From: Brevinematales bacterium
GTDB lineage: Bacteria > Spirochaetota > Brevinematia > Brevinematales > GWF1-51-8
Reading direction: 5' to 3'
NCBI GenBank assembly: GCA_020059465.1
Contig: JAGVBZ010000020.1
Span: 1-64,000, forward strand
DNA length: 64,000 bases
The position numbers and the translations under genes are program-made. A model generated the notes under the pieces. That model was not told where the DNA came from, did no database searches, and worked only from the letters and a program-made list of their open reading frames with translations. This document shows, one piece after another, positions 51,929-60,513 of the stretch; position 1 is the stretch's first letter; the number at the start of each line of letters is the position of its first letter.

Positions 51929-52837
51929 CTATGCAGTGACCTTTCTGTTGAACAGCATGCCCAAGAGGTACATGACGCCGAATGTCAGCGCGACCCCGAT
52001 CAGGCCGGCAATTCCTGTCGATAACGCGGGATTGGCAATACCCGCGAAAGAGTAGTCCGCCAACGGCGAAACGAAGGAGGGCGCGGTCTCGTGGAGCGCG
52101 TTGAACTTCGCCGCGACCCATTCCAGCCCGTCGGGGAAACCGCTTGCGAACGGGCTTAGGACGAGCGCGACTACAGCCGCAGATGCGAGGGGAAGCCCCG
52201 CAGACATCTTCTCCGATGCCGTTACTTTGCTGTTCGCGAACGCCAGCCCGAGGAGCGCGGTCAGAAGTCCCTCCCCGATACCGATCAGGATATGCACCGA
52301 CAGCATCGCGGGTAGACCCTGCGATAACGCGATAGTCCCGCCGATACCCAGTTCGATAGCGCATGCTCCGGCCGCGAGCACAGCCGAAAGCCATGCCCCG
52401 GCGAACAGGAGGCCGTATTTCATTACCGGATTGCCGGATATTTTTTCATTTTTATAGAGCGCCCGCAGTATGATACCGGGGATCGCGCCGATCAGCGCTA
52501 TATTGATGATATTCGCGCCGAGGACGCTGAGGCCGCCGTCGGCGAAAACGAGGCTCTGGATCGCGAGGATAATAGACATCGAGATCACCCCGAACGGTGC
52601 GCCGAGGAGGAGGATGGCAAGAGTGGTGCCGATCAGGTGGCCGGAAGTCCCGTCCATGACCGGGAAATTTATCATCTGCGCCGCGAAGATCAGGGAAGTG
52701 ACCGCCGCGAACTTCAGCGCGGTGGGTTTTTCCTTAGACCGGTACGCCAATACCGCAGCGGTGGTGACTCCCGCGGCGGCTACACCCGCAGTAACCGGGC
52801 AAATCGCACCCTGAAGCATATACTGAGGAATATGCAT
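51929..52837 (-). CDS. CbiM-like energy-coupling-factor metal transporter subunit with PDGLE domain
   Basis: A 302-residue membrane protein starting MHIP, with the CbiM/NikM core (SGHLIGTTLAILLLGAPFGV, about 65-84; VFADGGLSVLGAN, 97-109) and about eight helices. The C-terminal part has PDGLEW (235-240), the CbiN/NikN-like PDGLE domain fused on. It should be the substrate-specific part of a cobalt or nickel importer. The CbiQ and CbiO partners are not next to it. I could not fit a cobalamin or nickel-type riboswitch in the leader. Confidence 0.85.
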   Translation of the reverse strand: MHIPQYMLQGAICPVTAGVAAAGVTTAAVLAYRSKEKPTALKFAAVTSLIFAAQMINFPVMDGTSGHLIGTTLAILLLGAPFGVISMSIILAIQSLVFADGGLSVLGANIINIALIGAIPGIILRALYKNEKISGNPVMKYGLLFAGAWLSAVLAAGACAIELGIGGTIALSQGLPAMLSVHILIGIGEGLLTALLGLAFANSKVTASEKMSAGLPLASAAVVALVLSPFASGFPDGLEWVAAKFNALHETAPSFVSPLADYSFAGIANPALSTGIAGLIGVALTFGVMYLLGMLFNRKVTA

Positions 52838-52865
52838 ATTTCTCTCCGTGAAAATTATTTAATAT

Positions 52866-52893
52866 ATAGTAATTTATAGAATATTTTTGTCAA
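52866..52893 (-). promoter_or_regulatory. possible promoter for the CbiM-like gene
   Basis: On the minus strand: TTGACA (52888-52893), 16-base spacer, TACTAT (52866-52871), in a very AT-rich stretch that offers other -10 choices. Confidence 0.45.
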
Positions 52894-53011
52894 GCAAAAA
52901 TAGTTAAAATACTGCGAATATTACATTTATAAACTATTGCTACAATCAGGTATATGTTGAATCGAGCTGAATGATAGAATATCATTTATATGAAATTAAC
53001 CCGCCTGTCAT

Positions 53012-53040
53012 TTGCTTTATTTTCAAGTCCCCGTTAAAAT
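53012..53040 (+). promoter_or_regulatory. promoter for thrS-infC-rpmI-rplT
   Basis: TTGCTT (53012-53017), 17-base spacer, TAAAAT (53035-53040). The leader to the thrS ATG is only about 28 bases, so no operator-like tRNA mimic fits. Confidence 0.5.
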
Positions 53041-53074
53041 TAATATTTGCAATTTTCACAGCAGAGGTTGAATC

Positions 53075-55009
53075 ATGCCCGCGATCAAAATCGGCAGCGG
53101 AGAGCTGGACGTACAGGACGGAAAACGCATCATCGATGTGCTGAAAGAATTGAAGGAGAACCGCGCGGCGGCGAAAGAGTTCGGCGTGTCCGGCGACTTG
53201 GACGACGCGATTATCGCCGAGTATAACGGTATCATGCGCGATCTTTCCGCCCCTCTCGACGAGGACGGCTACGTCAAATTCCTTACGCCCCGTACGATCG
53301 AAGGACTGGACACCCTGCGCCACAGCGCGTCGCATATTATGGCGATGGCGGTGATGCGGCTCTACCCCGGCACCAGGCTCGGAATAGGCCCTACCATCAA
53401 AGACGGGTTCTACTACGATATGGATATCGAGGGGACAGTCACCGACGAGGACCTCGCGCGTATCGAGGACGAGATGCAGAAGATTATCGATGAAAATATT
53501 ACGGTCGAACGGATAGATGTCTCGTTCGACGACGCGAAAAAGATATTCCATAAGATGGGACAGGATTATAAGATAGAACTGATCGATGAACTGAAGGCCG
53601 AGAAGATCACCATGTACGCTCAGGGCGATTTTACCGACCTTTGCCGCGGCCCGCATATCCCGTCGACCCGGCACCTGAAGGCGTTCAAGCTGTTATCGGT
53701 GGCGGGAGCGTACTGGCGAGGGAGCGAGAAGAATAAGATGCTGACCCGTATCTACGGGACCGCGTTCGCCGATAAGAAGGAGCTGAAGGAACATCTCGCG
53801 CTTCTCGAAGAGCTGAAGAAACGCGACCACCGCAAGGTGGGCAAGGAACTCGGACTGTTCAGTTTCCACGAGGAAGCGCCGGGTATGCCGTTCTGGCATC
53901 CGAAGGGTGTTATCCTGAAGAACATACTGGTCGATTTCATGCGCGGTAAGCTGAATGAGCTGAATTATATAGAAATTCAGACTCCGCAGATATTGAAGGA
54001 CACTCTTTGGACACGTTCCGGGCATATGGAGAAATATAAAGAGAATATGTTTTTTACCGGTACGGTCGAGGGGGAAAACCTCGCGATAAAGCCGATGAGC
54101 TGTCCCGGCGGATTTCTCGTCTACCGCGAGACAAAGCATTCGTACCGTGAACTGCCGCTCAAGGTAGCCGAATTCGGCATCGTGCACCGTTACGAACGTT
54201 CCGGGAACCTGCACGGGCTTTTCCGGGTACGCGGGTTTACTCAGGACGATGCGCATATATTTATGACCCCCGAACAGATCGAGGGGCAGATCATAGAATT
54301 GATCAAGCTGATCGACGAGGTCTACTCGGCGTTCGGCTTCCAGTATAAACTAGAGTTGTCGACACGTCCGGAGATGTCGGTCGGTTCCGACGAGATGTGG
54401 GAAAATTCGACCGAATCGCTGCGGAAGGCTCTTGTGCAGTCCGGTAAGGAGTTTAAGATAAACGAAGGCGACGGGGCGTTCTACGGCCCGAAGATCGACT
54501 TCCATCTTGAGGACGCGCTCGGACGTACGCACCAGTGCGGGACTATCCAGCTCGATATGAACCTGACCGAACGGTTCGACCTGACCTACACGGGAGCGGA
54601 CGGACAAGAGCATAGAGTAGTGATGCTGCACCGCGCGATTTACGGAAGCCTCGAGCGGTTTATCGGGATACTGATCGAACATTTAGCCGGGAAGTTTCCC
54701 GTATGGATTTCACCGGTGCAGGCGGTAATTCTGCCGGTATCGGATAAGTTCAACGAGTATGCCGGGAAGGTGCTCGCGGAAATGAAGAGCGCGGGTATCC
54801 GCGCGGAAGCGGACTTCTCATCGGAGAAACTTGGGTACAAGATCCGTCAGGCGACCCTCGGAAAAGTCCCATATATGCTCGTAGTGGGCGAGAAAGAAGT
54901 CGAGAACGGGGGTGTTTCGGTGCGTCATCGCGATAAGGGCGATCTGGGCGCGGCGGGTATTCCGGAATTTATTAAAAATATACTTGATGAAAATCAAAAA
55001 AGACTATAA
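53075..55009 (+). CDS. thrS: threonyl-tRNA synthetase
   Basis: Charges tRNA-Thr and edits mischarged serine. The 644-residue length is normal. N-terminal TGS domain (about 1-62), editing domain with TLRHSASHIMA and CRGPHIPST (about 190-198), catalytic core with zinc-binding C343 (SCPGG), RYERSGNLHGLFRVRGFTQD (motif 2) and LHRAIYGSLERF (motif 3), then the anticodon-binding domain (about 545-640). It heads the thrS-infC-rpmI-rplT order found in many bacteria. Confidence 0.98.
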   Translation: MPAIKIGSGELDVQDGKRIIDVLKELKENRAAAKEFGVSGDLDDAIIAEYNGIMRDLSAPLDEDGYVKFLTPRTIEGLDTLRHSASHIMAMAVMRLYPGTRLGIGPTIKDGFYYDMDIEGTVTDEDLARIEDEMQKIIDENITVERIDVSFDDAKKIFHKMGQDYKIELIDELKAEKITMYAQGDFTDLCRGPHIPSTRHLKAFKLLSVAGAYWRGSEKNKMLTRIYGTAFADKKELKEHLALLEELKKRDHRKVGKELGLFSFHEEAPGMPFWHPKGVILKNILVDFMRGKLNELNYIEIQTPQILKDTLWTRSGHMEKYKENMFFTGTVEGENLAIKPMSCPGGFLVYRETKHSYRELPLKVAEFGIVHRYERSGNLHGLFRVRGFTQDDAHIFMTPEQIEGQIIELIKLIDEVYSAFGFQYKLELSTRPEMSVGSDEMWENSTESLRKALVQSGKEFKINEGDGAFYGPKIDFHLEDALGRTHQCGTIQLDMNLTERFDLTYTGADGQEHRVVMLHRAIYGSLERFIGILIEHLAGKFPVWISPVQAVILPVSDKFNEYAGKVLAEMKSAGIRAEADFSSEKLGYKIRQATLGKVPYMLVVGEKEVENGGVSVRHRDKGDLGAAGIPEFIKNILDENQKRL

Positions 55010-55047
55010 AATGAGTCGCCGTGTAAGTTTAGTAAAGGAGGATTAAC

Positions 55048-55599
55048 ATCGCTGAAAGAGACGGGCTGCCGCCCAAACCCCAGCCTAAGGACAAGCTTCG
55101 GATAAACGAAGCGATCAAGGAGAAGGAAATCAGGGTGATCGGGAGCGACGGTTCCCAGGTCGGAGTGATTTCGGTAGAAGAAGCGTTGAGAATGGCCGCC
55201 GAAGAGGAACTCGATTTGGTCGAGATTTCCCCCGAAGCCGACCCGCCGGTATGTAAGATTGTCGATTTCGGCAAGTTTATATACCAGCGTGAAAAGAAGG
55301 TGAAAGAGGCGAAGAAGAAGCAGAAGATTATCGAGTTGAAGGAAATGAAGTTCAGCCCGAAGATCGATAAGCACGATTACCAGTACCGGGTCCAGCATAT
55401 TCTGAGCTTCCTCGATAAGGGCGATAAGGTCAAGGTGACCATCCGTTTCCGGGGGCGCGAGATGAGCCATACCGAATTCGGGTTCGAACTGATACAGAAG
55501 ATACTTGAGGAAGTCAAGGAGTTCTGTACGATCGAAAAACCGCCGAAGCTCGAAGGAAGAAGCCTGACTGCGATACTTGCGCCGTTAAAGAAGAAATAA
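55048..55599 (+). CDS. infC: translation initiation factor IF-3 (AUC start)
   Basis: A 183-residue factor that keeps ribosomal subunits apart and checks the start codon. The frame covers KLRINEAI near residue 20, VISVEEAL, LDLVEISPEADPPVCKI and the C-terminal DKGDKVKVTIRFRGREMSH. No ATG, GTG or TTG precedes the conserved region, and an in-frame TAA lies at 55033. The only well-placed start is ATC at 55048, six bases after AAGGAGG (55035-55041). A rare start codon on infC is a known autocontrol device. The first GTG, at 55135, would remove conserved residues. Confidence 0.95.
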   Translation: MAERDGLPPKPQPKDKLRINEAIKEKEIRVIGSDGSQVGVISVEEALRMAAEEELDLVEISPEADPPVCKIVDFGKFIYQREKKVKEAKKKQKIIELKEMKFSPKIDKHDYQYRVQHILSFLDKGDKVKVTIRFRGREMSHTEFGFELIQKILEEVKEFCTIEKPPKLEGRSLTAILAPLKKK

Positions 55600-55618
55600 T
55601 ACTGTTCGGAGGAAATAA

Positions 55619-55816
55619 ATGCCCAAGATTAAGACGAACCGTTCCGCCGCGAAGCGTTTTTTTGTCAGCGGCAGCGGTAAACTGTTGCGCAGAAATGCGG
55701 GCAAGAGCCATCTTTTATCACATAAATCGAAAAGAAGAAAAAGAGCTCTTGGTATAAATTCTGAAGTGTTCAAAGGCGATCAGACGCGTCTCAAACGGCT
55801 GGTTCCCTACCTATAA
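55619..55816 (+). CDS. rpmI: 50S ribosomal protein L35
   Basis: A 65-residue basic protein of the large subunit, with MPKIKTNRSAAKRF and GKSHLLSHKSKRRKR, both diagnostic. It follows infC by 19 bases with GGAGG before the ATG. In studied bacteria L20 represses this operon through the leader of rpmI; no clear mimic can be judged by eye here. Confidence 0.97.
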   Translation: MPKIKTNRSAAKRFFVSGSGKLLRRNAGKSHLLSHKSKRRKRALGINSEVFKGDQTRLKRLVPYL

Positions 55817-55834
55817 AATGAATGGAGGAAATGA

Positions 55835-56191
55835 ATGAGAGCACGATACACTGTTGCCGGGCGTGAGAGACATAAAAAGGTACTCAAGCGCGCCAAAGGC
55901 TTTTTAGCTTCCCGCAGATACCGTATTAAGGTCGCCAAGGAAGCTGTTACCCACGCTATGCGTCATGAGTATGTCGGGCGCAAGCAGAAAAAGAGAGACT
56001 TCCGCGCCCTTTGGATCACCCGTCTGAACGCGTTCGTACGCGCCGAGGGGATCACATACTCCCGTTTTATCAACGGGCTGAATAAATCGAAGGTCGACAT
56101 CAACCGTAAGCTGCTTGCTTATCTCGCAGTCACCGATCCCGACGCATTGCGGAAATATGTCGAGATTGCCAAGGTGGCAGTCGGCAAATGA
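55835..56191 (+). CDS. rplT: 50S ribosomal protein L20
   Basis: A 118-residue protein of the large subunit that also helps early assembly. RARYTVAGRERHKKVLKRAK, the SRRYRIKVAKEAV stretch and KKRDFRALWITRLNAFVR are clear L20 blocks. It starts 18 bases after rpmI with GGAGG upstream. The final TGA overlaps the ATG of the next gene, so an unrelated beta-barrel protein is translationally coupled to it. Confidence 0.98.
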   Translation: MRARYTVAGRERHKKVLKRAKGFLASRRYRIKVAKEAVTHAMRHEYVGRKQKKRDFRALWITRLNAFVRAEGITYSRFINGLNKSKVDINRKLLAYLAVTDPDALRKYVEIAKVAVGK

Positions 56192-57045
56192 GAGGAGTCC
56201 GCAGTTTTGCGACATCCTTCTTACTCTTACTGATAACAATCATTTCGGGAGCCGGCCCTTTATGGGGAAGGCTTCCGAATTTGCATTTACTGGATAACTA
56301 CTATAATAAAGAAAACGAGACGCTATTATTCCTGGAGTACCAGAACATCGGTCTTCAAAGTACGTCCCTGCACGCCATGATATTTTCAGTGGAGTACGGG
56401 GTTAATCAGAATTTAAAGCTCGGTTTCAATGTGCCCTATCTGGTGATGAACGGCGGCAACGATTCTGGGGTTTTCGGCAACCTGTCGGGCTTTGTAAAAT
56501 TTTCCCTCGCAAAATCGGATGTGCTGAACTGGCTTCTGTCCGGCGAGCTATATTTTCGTTTCGCAACCGGAATTTCGTCCGATGAAGGGATTCGATGGGT
56601 GAAGGGTGTTCCGAATAATTATTACCCGTTCGTATCGAAGACGACCCTGTTCGCGCCGGCAGTAATTGCATCATTCCTGATAAGCGAACTCATGCTGAAT
56701 ACTTCGGTAGGATATAAAAGCGAAGGAGCCGCGGACGAGGGTGTGTTTGATTTTGCGATCGAGTACGATAGAATCGACTTTCAGGTTTCCATCGATTATT
56801 TTTTCAAAATCCCTATCATTCCTAAAGACGATCTGTACTTTTTCTTCCGTCCGGCGGTATACTTTGATTATAAATTGAACCTCAGTGAAAAAATCATGAT
56901 TCCCGACATGTTTCTTACGACTGTAGAATTAAATTTCAAGTTAAAGAATATACTTCGCTGGAAGTTCGTACTATCAATCCCGCTTTACAGTAAATCGCCC
57001 ATCGACTCATATATGTTTTCCGTTCAGATAGGAAAGTCTTTTTAG
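56188..57045 (+). CDS. outer-membrane beta-barrel-like protein
   Basis: A 285-residue protein with a signal peptide (about 1-26, ending LWG) and alternating strands throughout, ending in F, the usual end of outer-membrane barrels. Strand-like pieces include TLLFLEYQNIGLQSTSLHAM, FDFAIEYDRIDFQVSIDYFF and LYFFFRPAVYFDYKLNL. No specific family is recognised. It overlaps rplT by four bases (ATGA), an odd partner, and may be highly expressed. Confidence 0.7.
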   Translation: MRGVRSFATSFLLLLITIISGAGPLWGRLPNLHLLDNYYNKENETLLFLEYQNIGLQSTSLHAMIFSVEYGVNQNLKLGFNVPYLVMNGGNDSGVFGNLSGFVKFSLAKSDVLNWLLSGELYFRFATGISSDEGIRWVKGVPNNYYPFVSKTTLFAPAVIASFLISELMLNTSVGYKSEGAADEGVFDFAIEYDRIDFQVSIDYFFKIPIIPKDDLYFFFRPAVYFDYKLNLSEKIMIPDMFLTTVELNFKLKNILRWKFVLSIPLYSKSPIDSYMFSVQIGKSF

Positions 57046-57105
57046 AGCGTTGTAAACGACCCGCATAACGTGGGCGGAATAGAGTCAGTTAAACGTAATT
57101 AATGG

Positions 57106-57135
57106 TTGGCATAAGAGATACTGCATGAATATAAA
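57106..57135 (+). promoter_or_regulatory. possible promoter for the ECF sigma gene
   Basis: TTGGCA (57106-57111), 18-base spacer, TATAAA (57130-57135). An ECF-type autoregulatory promoter was looked for and is not obvious. Confidence 0.4.
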
Positions 57136-57210
57136 CTGCCGAGGTTGGGAATCGTCCTTTAGAATTGGATGCGGAAAGTCGATAAATACTTTACAACGAT
57201 TGAGGGTTTC

Positions 57211-57774
57211 ATGGATATCAGAGAACTCTCCGAGAAGGATTTTACATTTCGACTGAAGGAAACTGCGCTAAAAAGTGGGGTATATTCTGAGGAATTTTCC
57301 CGTTATGCCAGCGAATTATTCAACCGTTATTATCCCCAGGGATATAATATCGCGAGGTATTACGGGCTGGCGCACGACGATGCTTCGGACGCTGTGCAGA
57401 GCGCGATTATAAAAACATTCCATTCTATCCGGAAATTCGACCCGAAGCGGCCGTTCAAGCCGTGGTTCTTTAAAATAGTCATGAATTGCGTCCGCGATAA
57501 ATACAACGAACTTCGCAGGCTGCGCCACGAGATGCTTGAAAGTGCACAGGACATATCAAAAGAAATTTTCGAAGAATTTCACATTAGGGAGTCTTTGAAC
57601 GGTATTATTAGTAGACTACCGGAAAAATTGAAGTCTGTCGTCCTTCTCCGCGTCTATGCCGATTTGGAATTCGAATCAATATCTAAAATCTTGGGAGTAA
57701 GCGTCAGACAGTTGCATAACCGACTAAAAGAGGCGTATATTATGATAGAAAAATCGCTCAACGAAGGAGCGTAA
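57211..57774 (+). CDS. ECF-type RNA polymerase sigma factor
   Basis: A 187-residue sigma-70-family protein with region 2 (ARYYGLAHDDASDAVQSAII and FDPKRPFKPWFFKIVMNCV, about 50-90) and region 4 (LPEKLKSVVLLRVYADLEFE then ISKILGVSVRQLHNRLKEA, about 135-175). Region 3 is absent, as in ECF factors. The stop is followed at once by the FecR-domain gene, whose product could be its anti-sigma factor. The start is the ATG after GAGGG; a frame from 57169 lacks a ribosome site. Confidence 0.9.
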   Translation: MDIRELSEKDFTFRLKETALKSGVYSEEFSRYASELFNRYYPQGYNIARYYGLAHDDASDAVQSAIIKTFHSIRKFDPKRPFKPWFFKIVMNCVRDKYNELRRLRHEMLESAQDISKEIFEEFHIRESLNGIISRLPEKLKSVVLLRVYADLEFESISKILGVSVRQLHNRLKEAYIMIEKSLNEGA

Positions 57775-57777
57775 TCG

Positions 57778-60288
57778 ATGCCGAGACGAATTGATAATGT
57801 TGAAAACTTTCTACGTGAACATACATATTCCCACAATCGCACTGAGTTCGGCGATGTGTGGAAGAATTTCTATCAAACAAGATTTAAGGAGGAACATATG
57901 GCTGAGAAAAAGGGTGGCCTGAAGGTGTTTGTATGGGTATTCAGTTTTCTTGTGGTAGTCGGCGTAGGCTGGTTCGCACTCACTAAATTCAGCGCGGTTC
58001 AGCTGAAGGGCAAAATAGACAGCGGAGAAGCAATTTTGGTATCTATGACTGTGGGTCAGGTGGATGCTAAAAAGGGTGACGGCTCCGAATGGAACCCGCT
58101 TTATTCGGACGATACGCTCCAGATGGGCGATGTTGTCCGTACCGGGATTAAATCCTACTGCGAACTCCAGATGGTGAATAAAGGGATGTTCCGTGTTGAG
58201 GGCGACACCGAACTCATTGTCGCTTCTCTCATCGGGGACAACGGTAAGATGGACGCGAAAATAAAACTCTCCAAGGGACAGGTCGCAATCAAACCGAAGA
58301 AGCTGGATGAAGGCGAAGTATTCCAGGTAGAGACTTCGTCCGCGATAGCCGCAGTCCGCGGTACAACTTTCAGTATCACGGTGGACGATGAGGGTTCGAC
58401 CAAGGTCGCTGTTTCGGAGGGGAAGGTCTCTGTAACCCCGAAGATTAAATCCATCGAAAACGCCGAGAAGAAGGGGCAAATCAGCAAAGATTCAATGGCG
58501 ATGCTGAACGAGGAACTTGTCAAATCCGTCGATGTTGTTCCCGGCGAGGAAATGGTCCTCGACCAGAAGAAAATCCAAACGATGGATAAAGCGATCGGGC
58601 AGGCTATCGAAGAAGTCGCAAAGGAAAGCGGCCCTATCACCGGTGAAAAAATGATGGCGTCCAAAGCTGAGATTTCCGGCGCGATTGTCACTAAAGCGAT
58701 GGCAGTGATTGTGGATGAGGGTGACCTGAAGGTTTCTCCGAAGGAAATGGTCAACGCGTACAGTATTTCCGCGAGTGTGGTAACCAAACAGGTTATTTCC
58801 GAAGAAAGTAAAAAGACGCTCGAGATGGTGAGCGAGGATAAGATCGTTAAAGACATTGAACAGCTTGCTAAGATCACGATCGACGCCACACCCTCCGGTG
58901 CGGAAGTTTATCTGAACGATGAATTCATAGGACTTGCTCCGGTACAGAAACTGGTAGTTAAGGAAAAAACCTACAATCTACTGCTGGTAAAGGAAGGTTA
59001 TAATAATTATACCTCGCCTATCAAGGCCGGACAGGCTTTGAATGTTTCAATGAAGGTTGAGATTCAGCCGGTTGCGGCTGCTCAGACTAACGCAGCAGTG
59101 CCGGTCGCGACCAACGCGGTAACGCCCGTAGTTGCTCCGGAAAATGTTATTGTTCCTGAAACTGATAAACCCAAGGTCGACAAGCCCAAGGTCGATAAAC
59201 CGAAAGTAGATAAACCGAAGGTGGACAAACCGGTAGTCGATAAGGATCCTATCGTTGAGCCTGAAAAGACGCCTGTGGTACAGAAGCCGAAGGCCGGCGA
59301 TCTAATCTGGAACAAAGCCATCGATATCACCCTGAGCGCCGGTTCGATCAACGATCCTGTCTACTATGAGGGTAAAATTTACACAACCGCGGGCAACAAC
59401 CTTTATATACTCTCGAAGGACGGCACGGTGCTGAAATCGATCGCGATTTCGCCCTCCGATCAGACTTTGACTCGCCCGGAGGTCGGAAACGGTCTCATTA
59501 TGGTGGGGTCGGATAAGGGTAAGATATATGCCTATAAGCCTAACGGCGATCTGGCATGGAAGTCCGATTCCGGTAGTCCCGCGTTCCCGTCAGCGTCTCC
59601 TGTGGCAGGCGGCGGTGTGGTTGCGGTGCCGACGATGGATAAGGGTTTACAGGTTTTCGATAAGAACGGTTCGCTGAAGGCGTCGGTCGAAACGAAAGAA
59701 GTGATCTTCTCGTCGCCGATCATCCTGAAGGGCGGTTCTCTGCTGGTGTACGCGAACGATACCGGCGATGTGATCGGATACGATATCGCGAGTAAGACCA
59801 AGATATGGACTCAGTCGTTCGGCATCAAACGTATCACCTATCCGTTTGTCGGAAACGACAGCGTGGTGGTCATACTTGACCGGAGTTCCGGATTACTGAT
59901 CGGTTTCAACCCCGAAACGGGTAAGGAGTTGTGGAGAACCACAATCGGCGATCTGAAGTCTACCGAGGTGAACCCTGTCTATGACGAGGGTTATGTTATC
60001 CTGGTGAACGCCAGTAAGACGACGGTTTACGCGGTCAAGGCGTCCAGCGGCAGTAAAGTGCTCGATAAGGATATCAAGGGAAAAATCACCGGTAAGCCTT
60101 ATGTCAATAAAAAAGTGGTCTATATCGGCACCTCCGACGGTACTGTGATCGGGTACGACCTTGGCTCGAAGAAAGAAGTGGTCAAGTTCTCGCCTGAGAA
60201 GGGTTCCGGGGAAGTCACGATTGTAGTCGCGGACAGCGAAGGTGTTTACTCGGTTGACGATAAGGGAATGACGAAGATACAGAATTAA
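57778..60288 (+). CDS. membrane FecR-PEGA-PQQ repeat protein, candidate anti-sigma factor
   Basis: An 836-residue protein. A cytosolic N-terminal part of about 45 residues is followed by a membrane helix (about 48-68), a FecR-like domain (about 85-215; MGDVVRTGIKSYCELQM, then VRGTTFSITV), a helical region, a PEGA domain (about 367-430; TPSGAEVYLNDEFIG), a linker of KPKVD repeats (about 464-480) and a PQQ-type beta-propeller (about 520-836). Two starts are plausible: 57778, after AAGGAG, giving the N-terminal part that could bind the sigma factor; and 57898, after AAGGAGG, which would drop it. Confidence 0.85.
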   Translation: MPRRIDNVENFLREHTYSHNRTEFGDVWKNFYQTRFKEEHMAEKKGGLKVFVWVFSFLVVVGVGWFALTKFSAVQLKGKIDSGEAILVSMTVGQVDAKKGDGSEWNPLYSDDTLQMGDVVRTGIKSYCELQMVNKGMFRVEGDTELIVASLIGDNGKMDAKIKLSKGQVAIKPKKLDEGEVFQVETSSAIAAVRGTTFSITVDDEGSTKVAVSEGKVSVTPKIKSIENAEKKGQISKDSMAMLNEELVKSVDVVPGEEMVLDQKKIQTMDKAIGQAIEEVAKESGPITGEKMMASKAEISGAIVTKAMAVIVDEGDLKVSPKEMVNAYSISASVVTKQVISEESKKTLEMVSEDKIVKDIEQLAKITIDATPSGAEVYLNDEFIGLAPVQKLVVKEKTYNLLLVKEGYNNYTSPIKAGQALNVSMKVEIQPVAAAQTNAAVPVATNAVTPVVAPENVIVPETDKPKVDKPKVDKPKVDKPKVDKPVVDKDPIVEPEKTPVVQKPKAGDLIWNKAIDITLSAGSINDPVYYEGKIYTTAGNNLYILSKDGTVLKSIAISPSDQTLTRPEVGNGLIMVGSDKGKIYAYKPNGDLAWKSDSGSPAFPSASPVAGGGVVAVPTMDKGLQVFDKNGSLKASVETKEVIFSSPIILKGGSLLVYANDTGDVIGYDIASKTKIWTQSFGIKRITYPFVGNDSVVVILDRSSGLLIGFNPETGKELWRTTIGDLKSTEVNPVYDEGYVILVNASKTTVYAVKASSGSKVLDKDIKGKITGKPYVNKKVVYIGTSDGTVIGYDLGSKKEVVKFSPEKGSGEVTIVVADSEGVYSVDDKGMTKIQN
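59164..59240 (+). repeat. in-frame KPKVD tandem repeat
   Basis: About five 15-base units encoding K-P-K-V-D (the last as K-P-V-V-D), with varied codons, in the linker between the PEGA domain and the propeller. Confidence 0.85.
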
Positions 60289-60305
60289 TTTCATAAGAAT
60301 AGCGG

Positions 60306-60336
60306 AACGCCCGGTCTTCGGATCGGGCGTTTTTTA
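60306..60336 (+). terminator. rho-independent terminator
   Basis: AACGCCCG (60306-60313) pairs with CGGGCGTT (60324-60331), followed by a run of T, 18 bases after the FecR-PEGA-PQQ stop. Confidence 0.85.
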
Positions 60337-60365
60337 TTGCCAAATCGGCGAATCATTCTTATAAT
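60337..60365 (+). promoter_or_regulatory. promoter for the TPR-dprA operon
   Basis: TTGCCA (60337-60342), 17-base spacer, TATAAT (60360-60365), directly after the terminator. It leaves a leader of about 140 bases with no structure I can name. Confidence 0.6.
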
Positions 60366-60513
60366 AAGGGCGGTATCAAAACCGTCGACATATATAATTG
60401 AGTATTGATATATCAAAATCATACGTTCGATAGACTCCGCCGGCACGCCGGGTATAAGCGGTTTCAAAATATGCTGCCGGGTCTATAGGGGGATGATTTC
60501 AACGGAGATGCCG

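Noticed and set aside
52838-53074. Cobalamin or nickel riboswitch upstream of the CbiM-like gene
   Set aside because: The stretch is AT-rich and no B12-box or NiCo-type core could be found by eye.
59164-59240. Possible CRISPR or minisatellite
   Set aside because: The 15-base periodicity is in frame and encodes the KPKVD linker with synonymous variation, so it is a protein repeat.
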